This document shows positions 10,100 through 20,386 of a stretch of DNA of 54,090 bases, piece by piece. This DNA comes from Nemertoderma westbladi. Taxonomy: Eukaryota > Xenacoelomorpha > Nemertodermatida > Nemertodermatidae. Position numbers and translations under genes: made by a program. Each line of letters starts with the position of its first letter. Position 1 is the first letter of the stretch. The notes under the pieces are model-generated. The model ran no database searches. It saw only the letters and a list, made by a program, of their open reading frames with translations, and was not told the origin of the DNA. The stretch covers positions 1 to 54,090 of the forward strand of contig JAUCBJ010007710.1 in NCBI GenBank assembly GCA_032718475.1. The letters run 5' to 3'.

Positions 10100-11925
10100 T
10101 TTAAACTTTATATATGACTGTCTCCCCAAATCTGACAGTTGGTGTTCTAATACGTTCGCTCCTGCGCGGTAGTACCGGTACGGAAATACTTTCAGTTTCT
10201 AAACTTTTGGGTTGGATACTATTCGGAGGTGTTTCCACACGTGGCGTCCTCTGGCACATAGTACTGGCGGAGGAAACGGCGGTTGCGCCACCATGTGTGC
10301 CCGGAGGTGAGTTTCACTCGATATTCTCGGTTGGGGCCGACACCTAATACGGTGCCAACGTTGTTCCATATTTGCGTGGGTTTTGAATCCGCACTCGCAT
10401 ACTGGGGTGAAATGGTCGATGATCGTGGGCCGTTTGGTTGTAGTGAACTGTATTAGTTTTACGGAGTTCTTCTGCTCTTTTATCAATCGCGTTGGCTTTC
10501 TCACGCCATTGTAGAGCATAGGTCGTGTAATGGGCGGGCACATGAGTCCGCAGTTGTCGTCCAAATACGACTTCATTTGGAGACCTCCCGCCTGCGTGTG
10601 TAGTGTTCCGGATTTCCATTATGCCGTTCTGGAATTCCTCGGACTTTGTGTCGTTCCGCGTTACTTTCAGGGTGAGAGTTTTTATTAGTTTTACGGCAGA
10701 CTCGGCGTGTCTGTTACTCTGCGGAAAGTGTGGGGTGCTGGGAGACCAGCTTACTCCCCAACGTTTCAGAAACTGTTGGAAGAATGCAGCCGCAAACTGG
10801 GGTCCGCCATCGGTGCGCAGTCTGGTTGGGACCACATGGTCCACAAACCATGGACGCATCGCATAAGCGACATCCCTGGCAGTGGGGTTGCTACGCCGTT
10901 TCGTGTACCAATGGGTATCCCGAGAGGCGGTCAGCGTAGGCAAGGTAGTGTTTCCCGCCAGTCTCGAACAGATCGGTGGAAACAGATTCGAAAGGCCACA
11001 TGGGCGTCTCATCAGTACGCAAAGTTTCCTTCTGGAGGCTCGGTCGAAGCGTCTGGCACGCTTCGCATTCATTGACAGTGAGTTCAATGTCGCGTGATAT
11101 TCCCGGCCAATAAACCGTCTGCCGGGCGCGTTGCTTCGTCCGGGTCATTCCCTGGTGGGATGCATGGAGGCGGTTTAATACGTACGTTGGTGGGCCGGTG
11201 GGACGACAATGCGACCCCAGAAGAGTAAGAGGTCATCCTCGATTGCGAGTTCGTTATTGATGGATTTAAACATCTGGACGTATCGTGATGCATTCCGGAT
11301 GGTTCGGAAGTTATTCTCGATCTCGCGGATGAGTTCGGTATAGTTGGAGTCGCCTCGGGCTGCCTAGCAGAACTCATCCAACACGGGGTCGGTAAGGGAG
11401 GTGGGTTGTACCTCTCCGACGTGAGTTAGAACTGCACAGATAGAGGCTGCAGTTCGGGAGTCCCCGCCGAACTCAGCGTCGTCCGCCATCGGGTCATTGA
11501 CAGTTGAGTGACTTCGGCAATTGGCAATGCGGTGCGACTTTCCTTTTTGCCACTCCAGTTGGAATTGATAATTCGATTTTAAGTTCGCTTTTATCGGCTG
11601 GATTTTCGCGTTGTCGACTTGATCTATCGAATACGAGTTGAATATTGTGATCAGCGGGCGGTGGTCTGTCACCACCGTAAAGGTCGGTAAACCCGATAGA
11701 TAAATCCGGCACTTCTGTATAGCATAACGGATTGCTACCGCTTCCAGTTCTATGGTCGCGTAGCGAGTTTCTGGATCCAAGAGGAACTGGCTACCACAGG
11801 CAATGAGTTTCCCATTAAGTTGTAAAAGGTCGAATCCAAATCCATGGAGGCAACTGGCGTCAGTCTCTAATCGTGTCTCCAGGTTGGGGTTGAATGGAGC
11901 GAGGACCGGTCAGACGGCCAAAACG
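10100..11925 (-). pseudogene. Ty3/gypsy pol fragment: RNase H to integrase (copy 1)
   Basis: Read from 11,925 downwards. The RNase H start carries ETDASCLHGFGFDLLQLNG, then ATIELEAVAIRYAIQK and VVTDHRPLI, the usual D and E landmarks. Next comes the integrase zinc-binding tail (VYWPGISRDIE, CEACQTLRP) and a DDE core: STDLFE, RTDGGPQF and HAESAVK. A C-terminal region follows (MRVRIQNPRKY, EQRWHRIRCR). The frame is broken between RNase H and integrase (stop near 11,364), within the integrase near 10,900 and again near 10,350. Protease, RT and gag are absent: homology ends at about 11,925, where the unknown polyprotein copy begins. No LTR pair was found, so this is a decayed internal fragment. 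Confidence 0.88.
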
Positions 11926-11959
11926 CTCAGAAGAAAATAAAGCCAACAAACCAATAGGA

Positions 11960-12391
11960 GCGTTGTTTTAATTAATTGCAAGCATTGTGCATAGTATCCC
12001 AGGATACTTAACAATGTGAAATTCTGGAAAACATTGTGAATAATGGAATAGCTGTCATAAATGCGCAAATGTTAACACATGTGTGTGTTTGTTGTCAAAT
12101 GTTACTACTAAAAGTGTATTTTACAGTAGTGTACCGGGATTGTGAAACGCCTTCCATTAGCTGTATATCAATTATCATAGCCCGTGGGATGGATGGTCTT
12201 GTGTGACTTTGCTTAGTTATATTGGTGCCACCCTGGAACCGCAGTGTCAGTAGGGGCCAAGCAACATCAATATTCCATAGTTTGAGGATTCTTAGCCATA
12301 CTGAGGGCTTTGCAGGGGATATAAGAGGCAGTGACACCCGCTGGCCTCCTTGTATGACTCTATATAACTGTAAATCCCCATATATGCAATA
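11960..12391 (+). promoter_or_regulatory. conserved 5' leader/promoter region of the unknown polyprotein unit (decayed copy)
   Basis: Blocks shared with the minus strand of 31,389-31,800 in the same order: AGTATCC(C)AGGATAC, ATTCTGGAA, TACTACTAAA-GTGT followed by TTACAGTAG, CCC(G/T)TGGGA(T/C)GGA, TGAGGAT(T)CTT, and GGCAGTGACACCCGCTGGCCT against GGCAGCGACGCCCGCTAGCCT. A TATA-like GATATAAGAGG sits at about 12,320 in this copy. Conservation outside the reading frame shows that the whole unit, not just a coding fragment, was copied. Confidence 0.7.
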
Positions 12392-15300
12392 ATGGATTTG
12401 ATAAAGGAAGTTCCGATATTAGAGAGAGATATATTCAACCTTTACAAGAGTTGCTCGATAGTCTGTTGATTGGAAATTTCAGTAAACAGACTACATCAGA
12501 CGATACGCGTTATATTGAGCCACCGATGAATGAGGAACAGCTCAAATGTGAACTCTATTACTGGAAATTCACAGAGCGTTACACCCATCGGAATGGTATG
12601 TGTAGGGATTTCTTAATGACTGGACACCCTATAGACCTCTTTGACTATAATGACTTAGATGCCGAACTGAAATGGTTTTGTTCCGATTGGATATACAAAG
12701 ACAGCGCAGTGACAAACCTTGAATCAATCATGAAGTGTCTCTTAAATGCTAGTTGGAGAAAGAAGGTATCGAAGATCCGGATAAACCCGCAGACTTTTAT
12801 GAATATTTAGAGTTTCTTTGTGAAACCTACCTCAATATCGCTAGTCAACAGGATCTTGAAACGATATATCCATAAGGTATGCCCCCAGATCTGATGATGG
12901 AACTCAAAAGCATTTATACTTCACTATGATGTATTTAACGTCCAACCGACTGCTATCTGTTATGCTGGACAGTTTCGAGCAAATAGAGGAGTATTGTAAA
13001 ACTGGAGAAAGATCACCGCAATTCAACCAACAAGACATGCACCTTTGGTACTACTGCATGATTGTTCTAAACCCAATCAGCAAATCGCACATAATAGTCA
13101 CCCCCGGAGACGATGCACTAAGCATAGTTTCACGCGTAACACCTATGGTGGGTTTGAGTGAAGGTTGTTCGATCTAGACCCTTCCGTCGCTTGACTCAAG
13201 CGAATGGTAAACAAAGCGATGATCAGAGTTCTGGAATAGTCTGTCAGACCTCCCCATAAACCGGTATAACCACAAACTTTAGATCCTAAGAGTTTCTCTG
13301 ACCTGCTTGAACTATATTCAATTTTTAAAGACCTCATATTGCCCGAGCAATCCATCGGTGGCTCTGTGGCAGTGGGTGTTTTGGAATCCATCCAACCTAC
13401 CTGGCCAGCTTGGGAGGAGGACATTGATCCTCCTATTTCGACCCCAACCTCCAACCTGGTTCGAGTTCGATGCCAGTTCAACAATCCACTGAGGTCGAAG
13501 AGAGCATTGCCCAGAATGCTCTTGAAGCCATTAGGCAAAAGATTGGTAAAGGTACTTATAAGAAAGGCCTTAGAAAGGGTCAACAGGTGCAAACGGTACA
13601 TACTAGAACTGTCCTTTCACCTATTAGATAAAGAAACCGAAAATCTGGAGAAAGATATCGACTTGAGATATGTATATTCATTGACCAATTTCTTAGAGGA
13701 AAGGCACCAACAACGTAATGAGAAAATCACCAAGAGGAGAAGCATACCACAACGGACAAAAGAGAGGAAGCAGCTTTAGCCCAACCCGAAGCGCAAGAGC
13801 TTGTGACCGATCTGTTTTCCAAAACTGTACTTCATCCTTCTATCATCCCTCATTTCGAAGACAAACTCTTTGATATAGGTCAACCTCAACCAGTCGACAT
13901 GGACTTACGTTCAAACGAGTGAATCAGCAGATGCTCCTATGTTACAGTGACCCCCTATTGAACCTGCTTGAGTGGACAGGTAATTGGTGGAACCACCCAA
14001 TAATCGTGTCAACTTAGTCAATAGGATGGTACGGGAGGTTAACCTTAGGGTTTGACCCTTACGAGACACATTTTACAGAATTAAGGACCATTCTTATTCC
14101 ATATATCTGTCACACTACTATATTATTAACCCCGAGGACTCATCGCATAGCTTGAACTTCCTCCCATTAATTAACCCGCTTGACTTGGTGGAATTAGAAA
14201 GACTCTAGAAACATCTCGATCAGCTAGTGAAATCAAACTCATTTAGAAAGCCCTATAACATCGCTAGGATCGAGAATGAAACACTGTCCCCATGCAATCT
14301 CGCTGGGTTGATACAAACTCGTTTAGAATATTGGAATCTAGAAGTGCTATTTGAAGAAGAAAATATATAACTCAAAGGAGATAAAAACATGCATGACACC
14401 CAATACCTCAAATATGGTGTGATTCGACTTACAATAATGAAGGTAGTATACCGGTTGTAGAACTCGGAACTAGAAGACTTATCCACATTCGAGGGTTAGC
14501 AGGATCCACTCTTTACACGTGCCTGCTCTGCCTCTATCAAGTATTCTTTTGAGACTCTTACTGAATTACAAAGGAGATTATGACACGGGCAATTCGAGAG
14601 AGCTGACCAATCGAAAACCAGCTATGGGAATCGATGGCTCCATGCTGCCCCAACACATACTCAACATGTTGTTTGATGAGTGAATAATCAAACTCGGATC
14701 TGCAGTCTATGGAGATCGACACAATGACTTTAGATCTATGGAAAATATCCTATACCTCTTTGTTGACACCCAGTTGGTTGCTCCCTGGGCCGAAGGACAA
14801 GGATTCTTCAGGACAATGTATACAGAAACTGCTGGAGGAATGAGTAAATTCCAGAGAACTTCTATCGGACATCTCGCCTTTCAAGAGTTTGGGTAGAGCT
14901 TCAAAGTGGGAGACCCTCTCAGGTTTCTACTACTACCACTAGGATCAGCATGCTGCATTGAGCTGCATTTTTAAGAATGCTGTGCCGGCTTGTCGACCAA
15001 ATTGCGCCACCACAACTTCCTATCACCCATTACATTTGCTAGATCATCTGCATCTTCAAGGCCAGTGTCCTTTAAGATGCATCTCAAGAAAATCATGGGC
15101 AGTCCACCATGCTTATTCACTCCATGAGGCTGCGAAAGCACAACATTATGCACTGGCTGGTCCTCACAGCGAAAGCAATGTCCTGCAATGTGGAGTCGAC
15201 TTTGTTCTAGTGTCAAGCTTGGGGGAACCAATGAGACACCTCCAATGTTATATAGTGTCTGGTTGGAGATGTGTGCATTGTACTTGACACAATGAACCCG

Positions 15301-15989
15301 GCGTAGCATTCTTGTGAATGTGCCATCCAGGGATTTGGTGTCCTCAGCAGTTAGAGCCCAGAATGGACTCCCATAGAGGAGTATTGGAACTACTGCTGCT
15401 CTAAATAATCGGACCTTAAGTTTCCGATTAATTCTCTGTGACTTCCAAATCCTGGAAAGCTTATTCAAGGCTACCCATGCCTTTCCCTTACGTATCATTA
15501 CATTTCCCTTAGGTATCTAAAGATCTATGGAGATCAATACTCCCGTCTGTACTTTGAACTTCCAAGAGGTCTGCATCGGCCGTATGAATATCAAGAGAGA
15601 GAAGGAGCAGTCGAAAATATCGTACAACCTCGAAAGTTCATGTCAACTTGCAGCCCCTTAGCGACTGCAACCCAAACGACCAAACATGGACTGGTACAGG
15701 CTGCTTTACTGAAACGCACCCTAAAAGCTGCGCATACGGAAGCAATAAGATTATGTCATAAGAATTTGGACTCTGAATCCAAAGCGAAAAACAGGAAGGA
15801 ATCGATCTCAGATCTCGGTTACATCCACCGGTGGTTATACCGATAGAAACCCGATCCCTCCTGATGCACTCACATTGCATCGTTCACCCGAGAGTAGTAG
15901 TCCGCCTACCAAGGTGACTCGCCTTCAGAGAGAAAGAAACTGTAAAGAAGTTGAAGAAGTTACATAAACGGAGACCCAAAAAGAAATGA
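12392..15989 (+). pseudogene. decayed copy of the unknown about 1.4k-codon polyprotein (homologue of 31,388-27,137)
   Basis: Starts at ATG 12,392 (MDLIKE, against MTELIE in the better copy). The homology runs through RYIEPPMNEEQL, YTHRNG, TGHPIDL, TEVEESIAQNALEAIRQK, LNPLD-like and YGD.YS.LYF blocks. It ends with PRKFMSTC, AALLKRTLK, TGGYTDRNP and the basic tail KKLHKRRPKKK, with stop TGA at 15,987-15,989. Many frameshifts and stops are present (for example near 12,448, 13,440 and 13,920), and a LINE fragment is inserted at 14,941-15,505. About 1.2 kb, including the zinc-knuckle region, has been deleted around the LINE junction. Much more decayed than the copy at 27-31 kb, so it is an older insertion. 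Confidence 0.8.
14941..15505 (-). mobile_element. LINE fragment, copy 3 (5'-truncated, 3' end of the same family)
   Basis: Minus-strand match to the C-terminal part of LINE copy 2 (KAWVALNKLSRIWKS, LYGSPFWALTAEDTK, LVPPSLTLEQSRL, HGVNKHGG). The 3' end in element sense is GATCCTAGTGGTAGTAGTAG, confirming a TAG-rich tail. It is 5'-truncated after the sequence matching ATACGTAAGGG. Imperfect flanks CCTCTCAGGT and CCCTTAGGT may be the target duplication. It lies inside the decayed polyprotein unit, so it inserted later. Confidence 0.9.
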
Positions 15990-16058
15990 CTTGTTGGGCC
16001 TATTTGGAATAGTGAACTTGTTAGAAAGTAGAACTCTAGTGTAAATATTAAACTCAAG

Positions 16059-16073
16059 TCCCACTTTCTGGGA
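16059..16073 (+). terminator. conserved 3' stem-loop downstream of the polyprotein stop (decayed copy)
   Basis: TCCCACTTTCTGGGA: a 5-bp stem with a short loop, 70 bp after the stop codon. The equivalent TCCCATTTTCTGGGA follows the better copy about 60 bp after its stop, and the surrounding AAACTCAAGTCCCA and GGTGTTAAA sequences also align. It looks like a transcript 3'-end or RNA-packaging signal; the function is inferred. Confidence 0.55.
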
Positions 16074-16130
16074 TTGGTGTTAAATATTTTGTGACTAAAA
16101 TTCATATTTTATTAGCAATATGCTGTTCTA

Positions 16131-17130
16131 CTCCAATGTAATATAATGGAGTAAATAGTTTGCCAGTTTTCCCTGAACAAAACTCATATGCCCTTCTGTT
16201 TCAGTACACATCATTCCTTAAGATGTGGCTAATAGAAATTGTTTTCCTTGTTTTAATACAGCTGGCCCCATTTTTCAAAAGGTAAACAATAACAAATTTG
16301 ACGTATGTTAGCTGTTGATTGGCTAATGATGATTTTGCAACCCTTTTCTCAGAAATGGCCAGGCCGGAAGCTCAATATTCTGCTTTAGTTGCTAGCTAAC
16401 GGACGTGTTTTTGCCTTTTAACATCTGGCTTAGAATAGGTAAGAATTTTCCGTTAATTACCGCATGTGTGCAGCACACTCCAGCTGGAACACCTTGAAAC
16501 ACTGACATAGACATAGACCCGTAAGACATAGAACTACTTATTATCTAGAGCGCAACATCTGAAGAGGAACTGTTAATACTATCGCATTATGTGAACATAG
16601 TTGTTAGAAATTATATAGCGAGAATCAATCGAATGAGACATAACCAGCCCAATTTAGTAAGCCGATACATTTCAGACTCCCTTTGGGTCATATACCGCAC
16701 TAGCTGATTCATATCCGATGTTAAAACGTTTGGCAAAATGAAGCAAGATTTGTGTGATAATAAATATGATGGGGAAAATTATCAAAGTCTTCTAAAAGCG
16801 CGAACAACTCATAACCGAAAACAACAGGCACTTGAATCCGTATGTACATGCTATGCCTCCATAAAAAAACGCTCCTACTCAAACCTACCTAACCAAATTA
16901 CAAAATAGCCATCAACCTATTCACTCCATATGTTAATATATCCTTATATTGTTATGTACAGTTAGTTTTGGTTTAAACACTGCCTATGCTGTAGTGTATA
17001 TTGTCAATGTGCATGGTTATTTTAAATTTCGCGTTGCATATACTTACTGTATATTTGATTTGACGTCTAATTAAAAGTTCCAATTCCAAGTTCTAGACTG
17101 TGGATCGTTTCGTTTTACAAAGCACAGAAG
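16131..17130. other. non-coding gap
   Basis: AT-rich sequence without a credible frame or repeat that I can support. Confidence 0.6.
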
Positions 17131-17136
17131 TGAATA

Positions 17137-17252
17137 CAGACAGACTCAGAATGCAGTACGGTACTAAACACTTTGCGTGTGCAGTGCAGGCAATAACAGA
17201 CAGACTCAGAATGCAGTAGGGTACTAAACACTGTGCGTGTGCAGGGAATAAG
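17137..17252. repeat. 59-bp direct duplication
   Basis: ACAGACAGACTCAGAATGCA is followed by GTA(C/G)GGTACTAAACACT and GCGTGTGCAG in two consecutive copies (about 17,137 and 17,196), with a 5-bp length difference at the end. Confidence 0.9.
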
Positions 17253-17419
17253 AAGAAAAATATACAGTAACACGTTCGTGGTGCCTTCGCGCAGGACGAG
17301 GCCCAGTTATGAGATAAAAATTAAAATTGAGCGACTGTATCACAAAATCAGTATTTGAGAAATTTAACCATATCGACAATCAATCAAAGAAAGGGGGACA
17401 GTACGTGTTCAGCCCTTTT

Positions 17420-17443
17420 AATCTGCCCCCCCCCCCCCCCCTC
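17420..17443. repeat. homopolymer C run
   Basis: A run of about 16 C between TCTGC and TCCTACC; similar runs occur at 1,981, 3,464, 4,570 and, as G, at 53,321. Confidence 0.9.
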
Positions 17444-17605
17444 CTACCAACCAATACATAACCGCGACATCTACCACCCAAGGGGCGGAAGGGAAGCACA
17501 AACTTATTTCCAATCGCACGTTCAATATGCGAAGCCATGTGGTTTTAGGAACTATCGAGAATTCGAGAAAATCGAGAATACGAGAAACTCGATCGAAATA
17601 CCTGC

Positions 17606-17953
17606 TCATCCCAGTATCCGTCCGTAGTCACCAGACAGCTGCAGTTTATTCCCGTAGAACAGTAGAATTCCCGCAGCTTCCGACCCAATTCGACAACGAA
17701 TTCGCCTCACACTTTCGCGTGGCAGAGAACATAATCCGGTGCGATACACGTCTGCCCGACTTTCAACAATTTCCCCCAGGCGATCCCAGGATCCGGCTGT
17801 CCGGGCCGCCGCTAAACCCAAATCGCAATCCTCGTCGATTCGTCCAGTCGTCGACGTAAGTCGGACTCTTCCCACCGCACTCCAAGGTGGGTGGCCTGAT
17901 TGAGGCATGAGGAACTTGGCAGTGGCCCGCATTACGATCCGACCGACCGCCAT
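17606..17953 (-). CDS. possible GC-rich first exon of an unrecognised gene
   Basis: The block 17,600-17,960 is clearly richer in G+C and CpG than its surroundings and is open on both strands. The minus-strand frame starts AATATGGCGG (17,953), an ATGGCGG start context common at metazoan CpG-type promoters, and reads [15 protein letters not shown] onward for 115 codons. The plus-strand frame 17,527-17,859 starts with a true ATG (MRSHVVLGTIENSRK). Neither resembles a family I know, and the composition alone could keep both frames open. Treat it as a candidate exon or CpG-island promoter, not a confirmed gene. Confidence 0.2.
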   Translation of the reverse strand: MAVGRIVMRATAKFLMPQSGHPPWSAVGRVRLTSTTGRIDEDCDLGLAAARTAGSWDRLGEIVESRADVYRTGLCSLPRESVRRIRCRIGSEAAGILLFYGNKLQLSGDYGRILG

Positions 17954-17959
17954 ATTCCC

Positions 17960-20290
17960 AGTGTAGTAAATAGAATCTTACTGACAAGCAAGCAATTCCG
18001 TAGTATTTATTCCTCAGTTAATCGCATATTGATGCCACTCGGCTGCTCGGGTCCAGATACATCGGACTGTCGGAAGCTGTTTAGATGAAGAAGTTGTTTA
18101 GATGGCCTTGCCAACGACCAACGACCTGAAGACGGTACCGGTAACTCTGTACCACTGTAACAGTTAACAGTACCGGTACCGTACTGTAATCCTGTAGTCT
18201 CCTAGCAACCAGCTGATGCCAAGCCTAATAATTTTTGGGTAGATTAATTTATTATAACTTTAAGACAGTTACACAGATGCTGCACGAAGACCCCACGCAA
18301 ATTCAACCTGGAAAATACTACATATGTACCAAGTTTGGATATATTTTATCGAGATTTGGATGAGTTATTAACGTTTAAAATTGGACACAACAGAACAACA
18401 GATCGACAGAACAACAGATCAACAGAGCAACAGACACACCGATTGAGTTAGTGGTACCTGTATGCTAAGCTCGCTTACTTTCGTCGCTCGCCCCACAAAG
18501 TACAGAGAAACCCTAAAATATCCGCACAGGTAAATACGCACATGTGAGTGGATGGAGTGCTGGTGTTAGTTAAATTCCGTTACCGGTACGGTACCTCTTG
18601 CTTGATAAAGGAACCCGTAAGTGTTTTGAAATATTGCAATAATTTTGTTTTTGCGTCATCCTTACCCCGTTTATATTAATATAAATTCATTAGGAAGTGC
18701 GTCTCTGAATGAGAAGACTAATTACAACATTACATTATACCCCATGCGGTATCTCTCTCATACACATTTTACCCAAAGAAGTGTACTGTACTGTAGTATA
18801 GAAATAAGAAAATCAATGTGGTAATTTACAACGCTATAACGGTACTGCAAAGGCAGAAAAGTTCAGATCAATAGACCTATTTACAATGATCTACTGTAAT
18901 GCCTACCAACACAAGAATTTCATCCTTTATATAAATTTATGCATATCTGCATGTCATACAGATTCAATTATGCATTATAAGATAATTAACTATTTTTTTT
19001 TAGGTCCGCGTAGCGAGACCTCTACTATTCAATTCGTTGTTGTTGTTGTTAATTTCCAGTTGGGTTTTAGTTTTATACGGCTTCATACGCCGCAGTTTGG
19101 AAATTTGTAGAGCGTTGGACTTGGAATCTCTAGGTACCGAGTTCAATCCCCCGTTCCAGTAAATGTTTTTTGGTAGTAAGATTGGAAGTAAACCATTCAA
19201 GGAGACGATTTCATGCGTTAGTAGACTCGCGCTTGATTACTTAGCTTAGACATAAATAATAACAAACATCATAATAATTACTGTAATAAGGCCATATCAA
19301 ATTCTTATTGAATAAACATAGGAATTCGTTTGAAGCTTAGCTTCTTTACAGATATGCACATTTTTATTATCACTACCAAATATTTACAGTACCGGCTGAT
19401 CGGTACTAAAAGTTTAGTGTTATTTTAAATCTAATCTGTAGGCCATACTTAATACGTAGGCCTACTTAATACGGCTTTAAATACTGGTGGAAACAGCATT
19501 TTATCAATGTTCCTATCATAAATTTCATCAATTGTAGTGTCCAGATTCTCCGCTATCAATTGATATAAGCCACGTGTGAAATGATTGAGATTTAATCAAT
19601 ATGTATTTGTATCAATCAAAAATCACTATCCATAGAAACCAAAATCAGAAATTATCAGAGCAGTTTGTAGTGACGTCAAATCTGTAGCAGCCAATCACAG
19701 CCGATTTAAAAAAAATGACTACCAGTGCTTACTTAAACCCGCCATTTCGAAGGTTTCCACAGGTTTTTACAAAAAACACACCCCGCCACGGCACCTTGTT
19801 ACCCCTTATTTAATTGTTTCTAGCCCAAACACTTTTTTCTCGCACCAACCATATTCTAAGAGTTTTGTATGGTATTTAATTATATTTTTTTTTTGTGTAA
19901 TCCATCTAAATATGGCGACAAAGTGGGAATTTTTACCCAAAATGTTCACTTCAGGCACATCGTCAATATTTAATTGGTAATTGAGATGGCTAGGCACATA
20001 ACTAAACTTGTAGACAATCCCTAAATACACATTAAATGCTCTAATGAGCTCCAGGGCATTTATCCCTATTGAAACCTGTATTGGTTCCTATACAGCATCA
20101 TTTAATCCCTCAAACATTTCATCAATATTTCGTTAAACAGTTTATTTGCAATTTAATTGTAGTCATGGTGATTCCATGATATTATATATAAAGTCCATAA
20201 ATATAAAATATAATCCTTAAATATACATATAATAAATAATAATAATAAAATCCCTTGGTTTCGCGTCAGTCTTGAGTATTATTAATCGTC
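17960..20290. other. non-coding stretch with recurrent GGTACCGGTAC-type palindromes
   Basis: Short self-complementary words built from GTACCGGTAC recur near 18,130, 18,170 and 18,587. A small CAACAGATCAACAGAGCAACAG run lies at about 18,395-18,440, and GCTCGCCCCAC (reverse of the dispersed GGGGCGAGC word) at 18,488. No gene was recognised. Confidence 0.5.
19080..19165 (+). other. tRNA-like / SINE-like relic
   Basis: TAGAGCGTTGGACTTGGAAT resembles a tRNA D-arm end plus anticodon arm, and GAGTTCAATCC about 16 bp further matches a pol III B box (GGTTCRANNCC). The T stem and acceptor stem do not pair, so this is a tRNA pseudogene or the head of a tRNA-derived SINE rather than a working tRNA. Confidence 0.35.
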
Positions 20291-20296
20291 AGTATT

Positions 20297-20386
20297 AATA
20301 ATGTTCTTGGTTCATAATATAATAAAATATTACAAAGTACAGAAACAAACAGAACACAATAAACCAATAATAATAAGCTTAGCGAC
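20297..20386 (-). repeat. partial 3' LTR of gypsy copy 2
   Basis: ATGTTCTTGGTTC, ATTACAAAGTAC and CAAACAGAACACAATAAACC match the 5' LTR at 23,147-23,450, but similarity stops after about 90 bp, so most of this LTR is missing. Confidence 0.7.

Noticed and set aside
10114-11097. Plus-strand frames at 10.1-11.1 kb
   Set aside because: Antisense shadows of the gypsy integrase.
19080-19165. Functional tRNA gene
   Set aside because: B-box and anticodon-arm-like words exist, but the T and acceptor stems do not pair; kept only as a tRNA-like relic.
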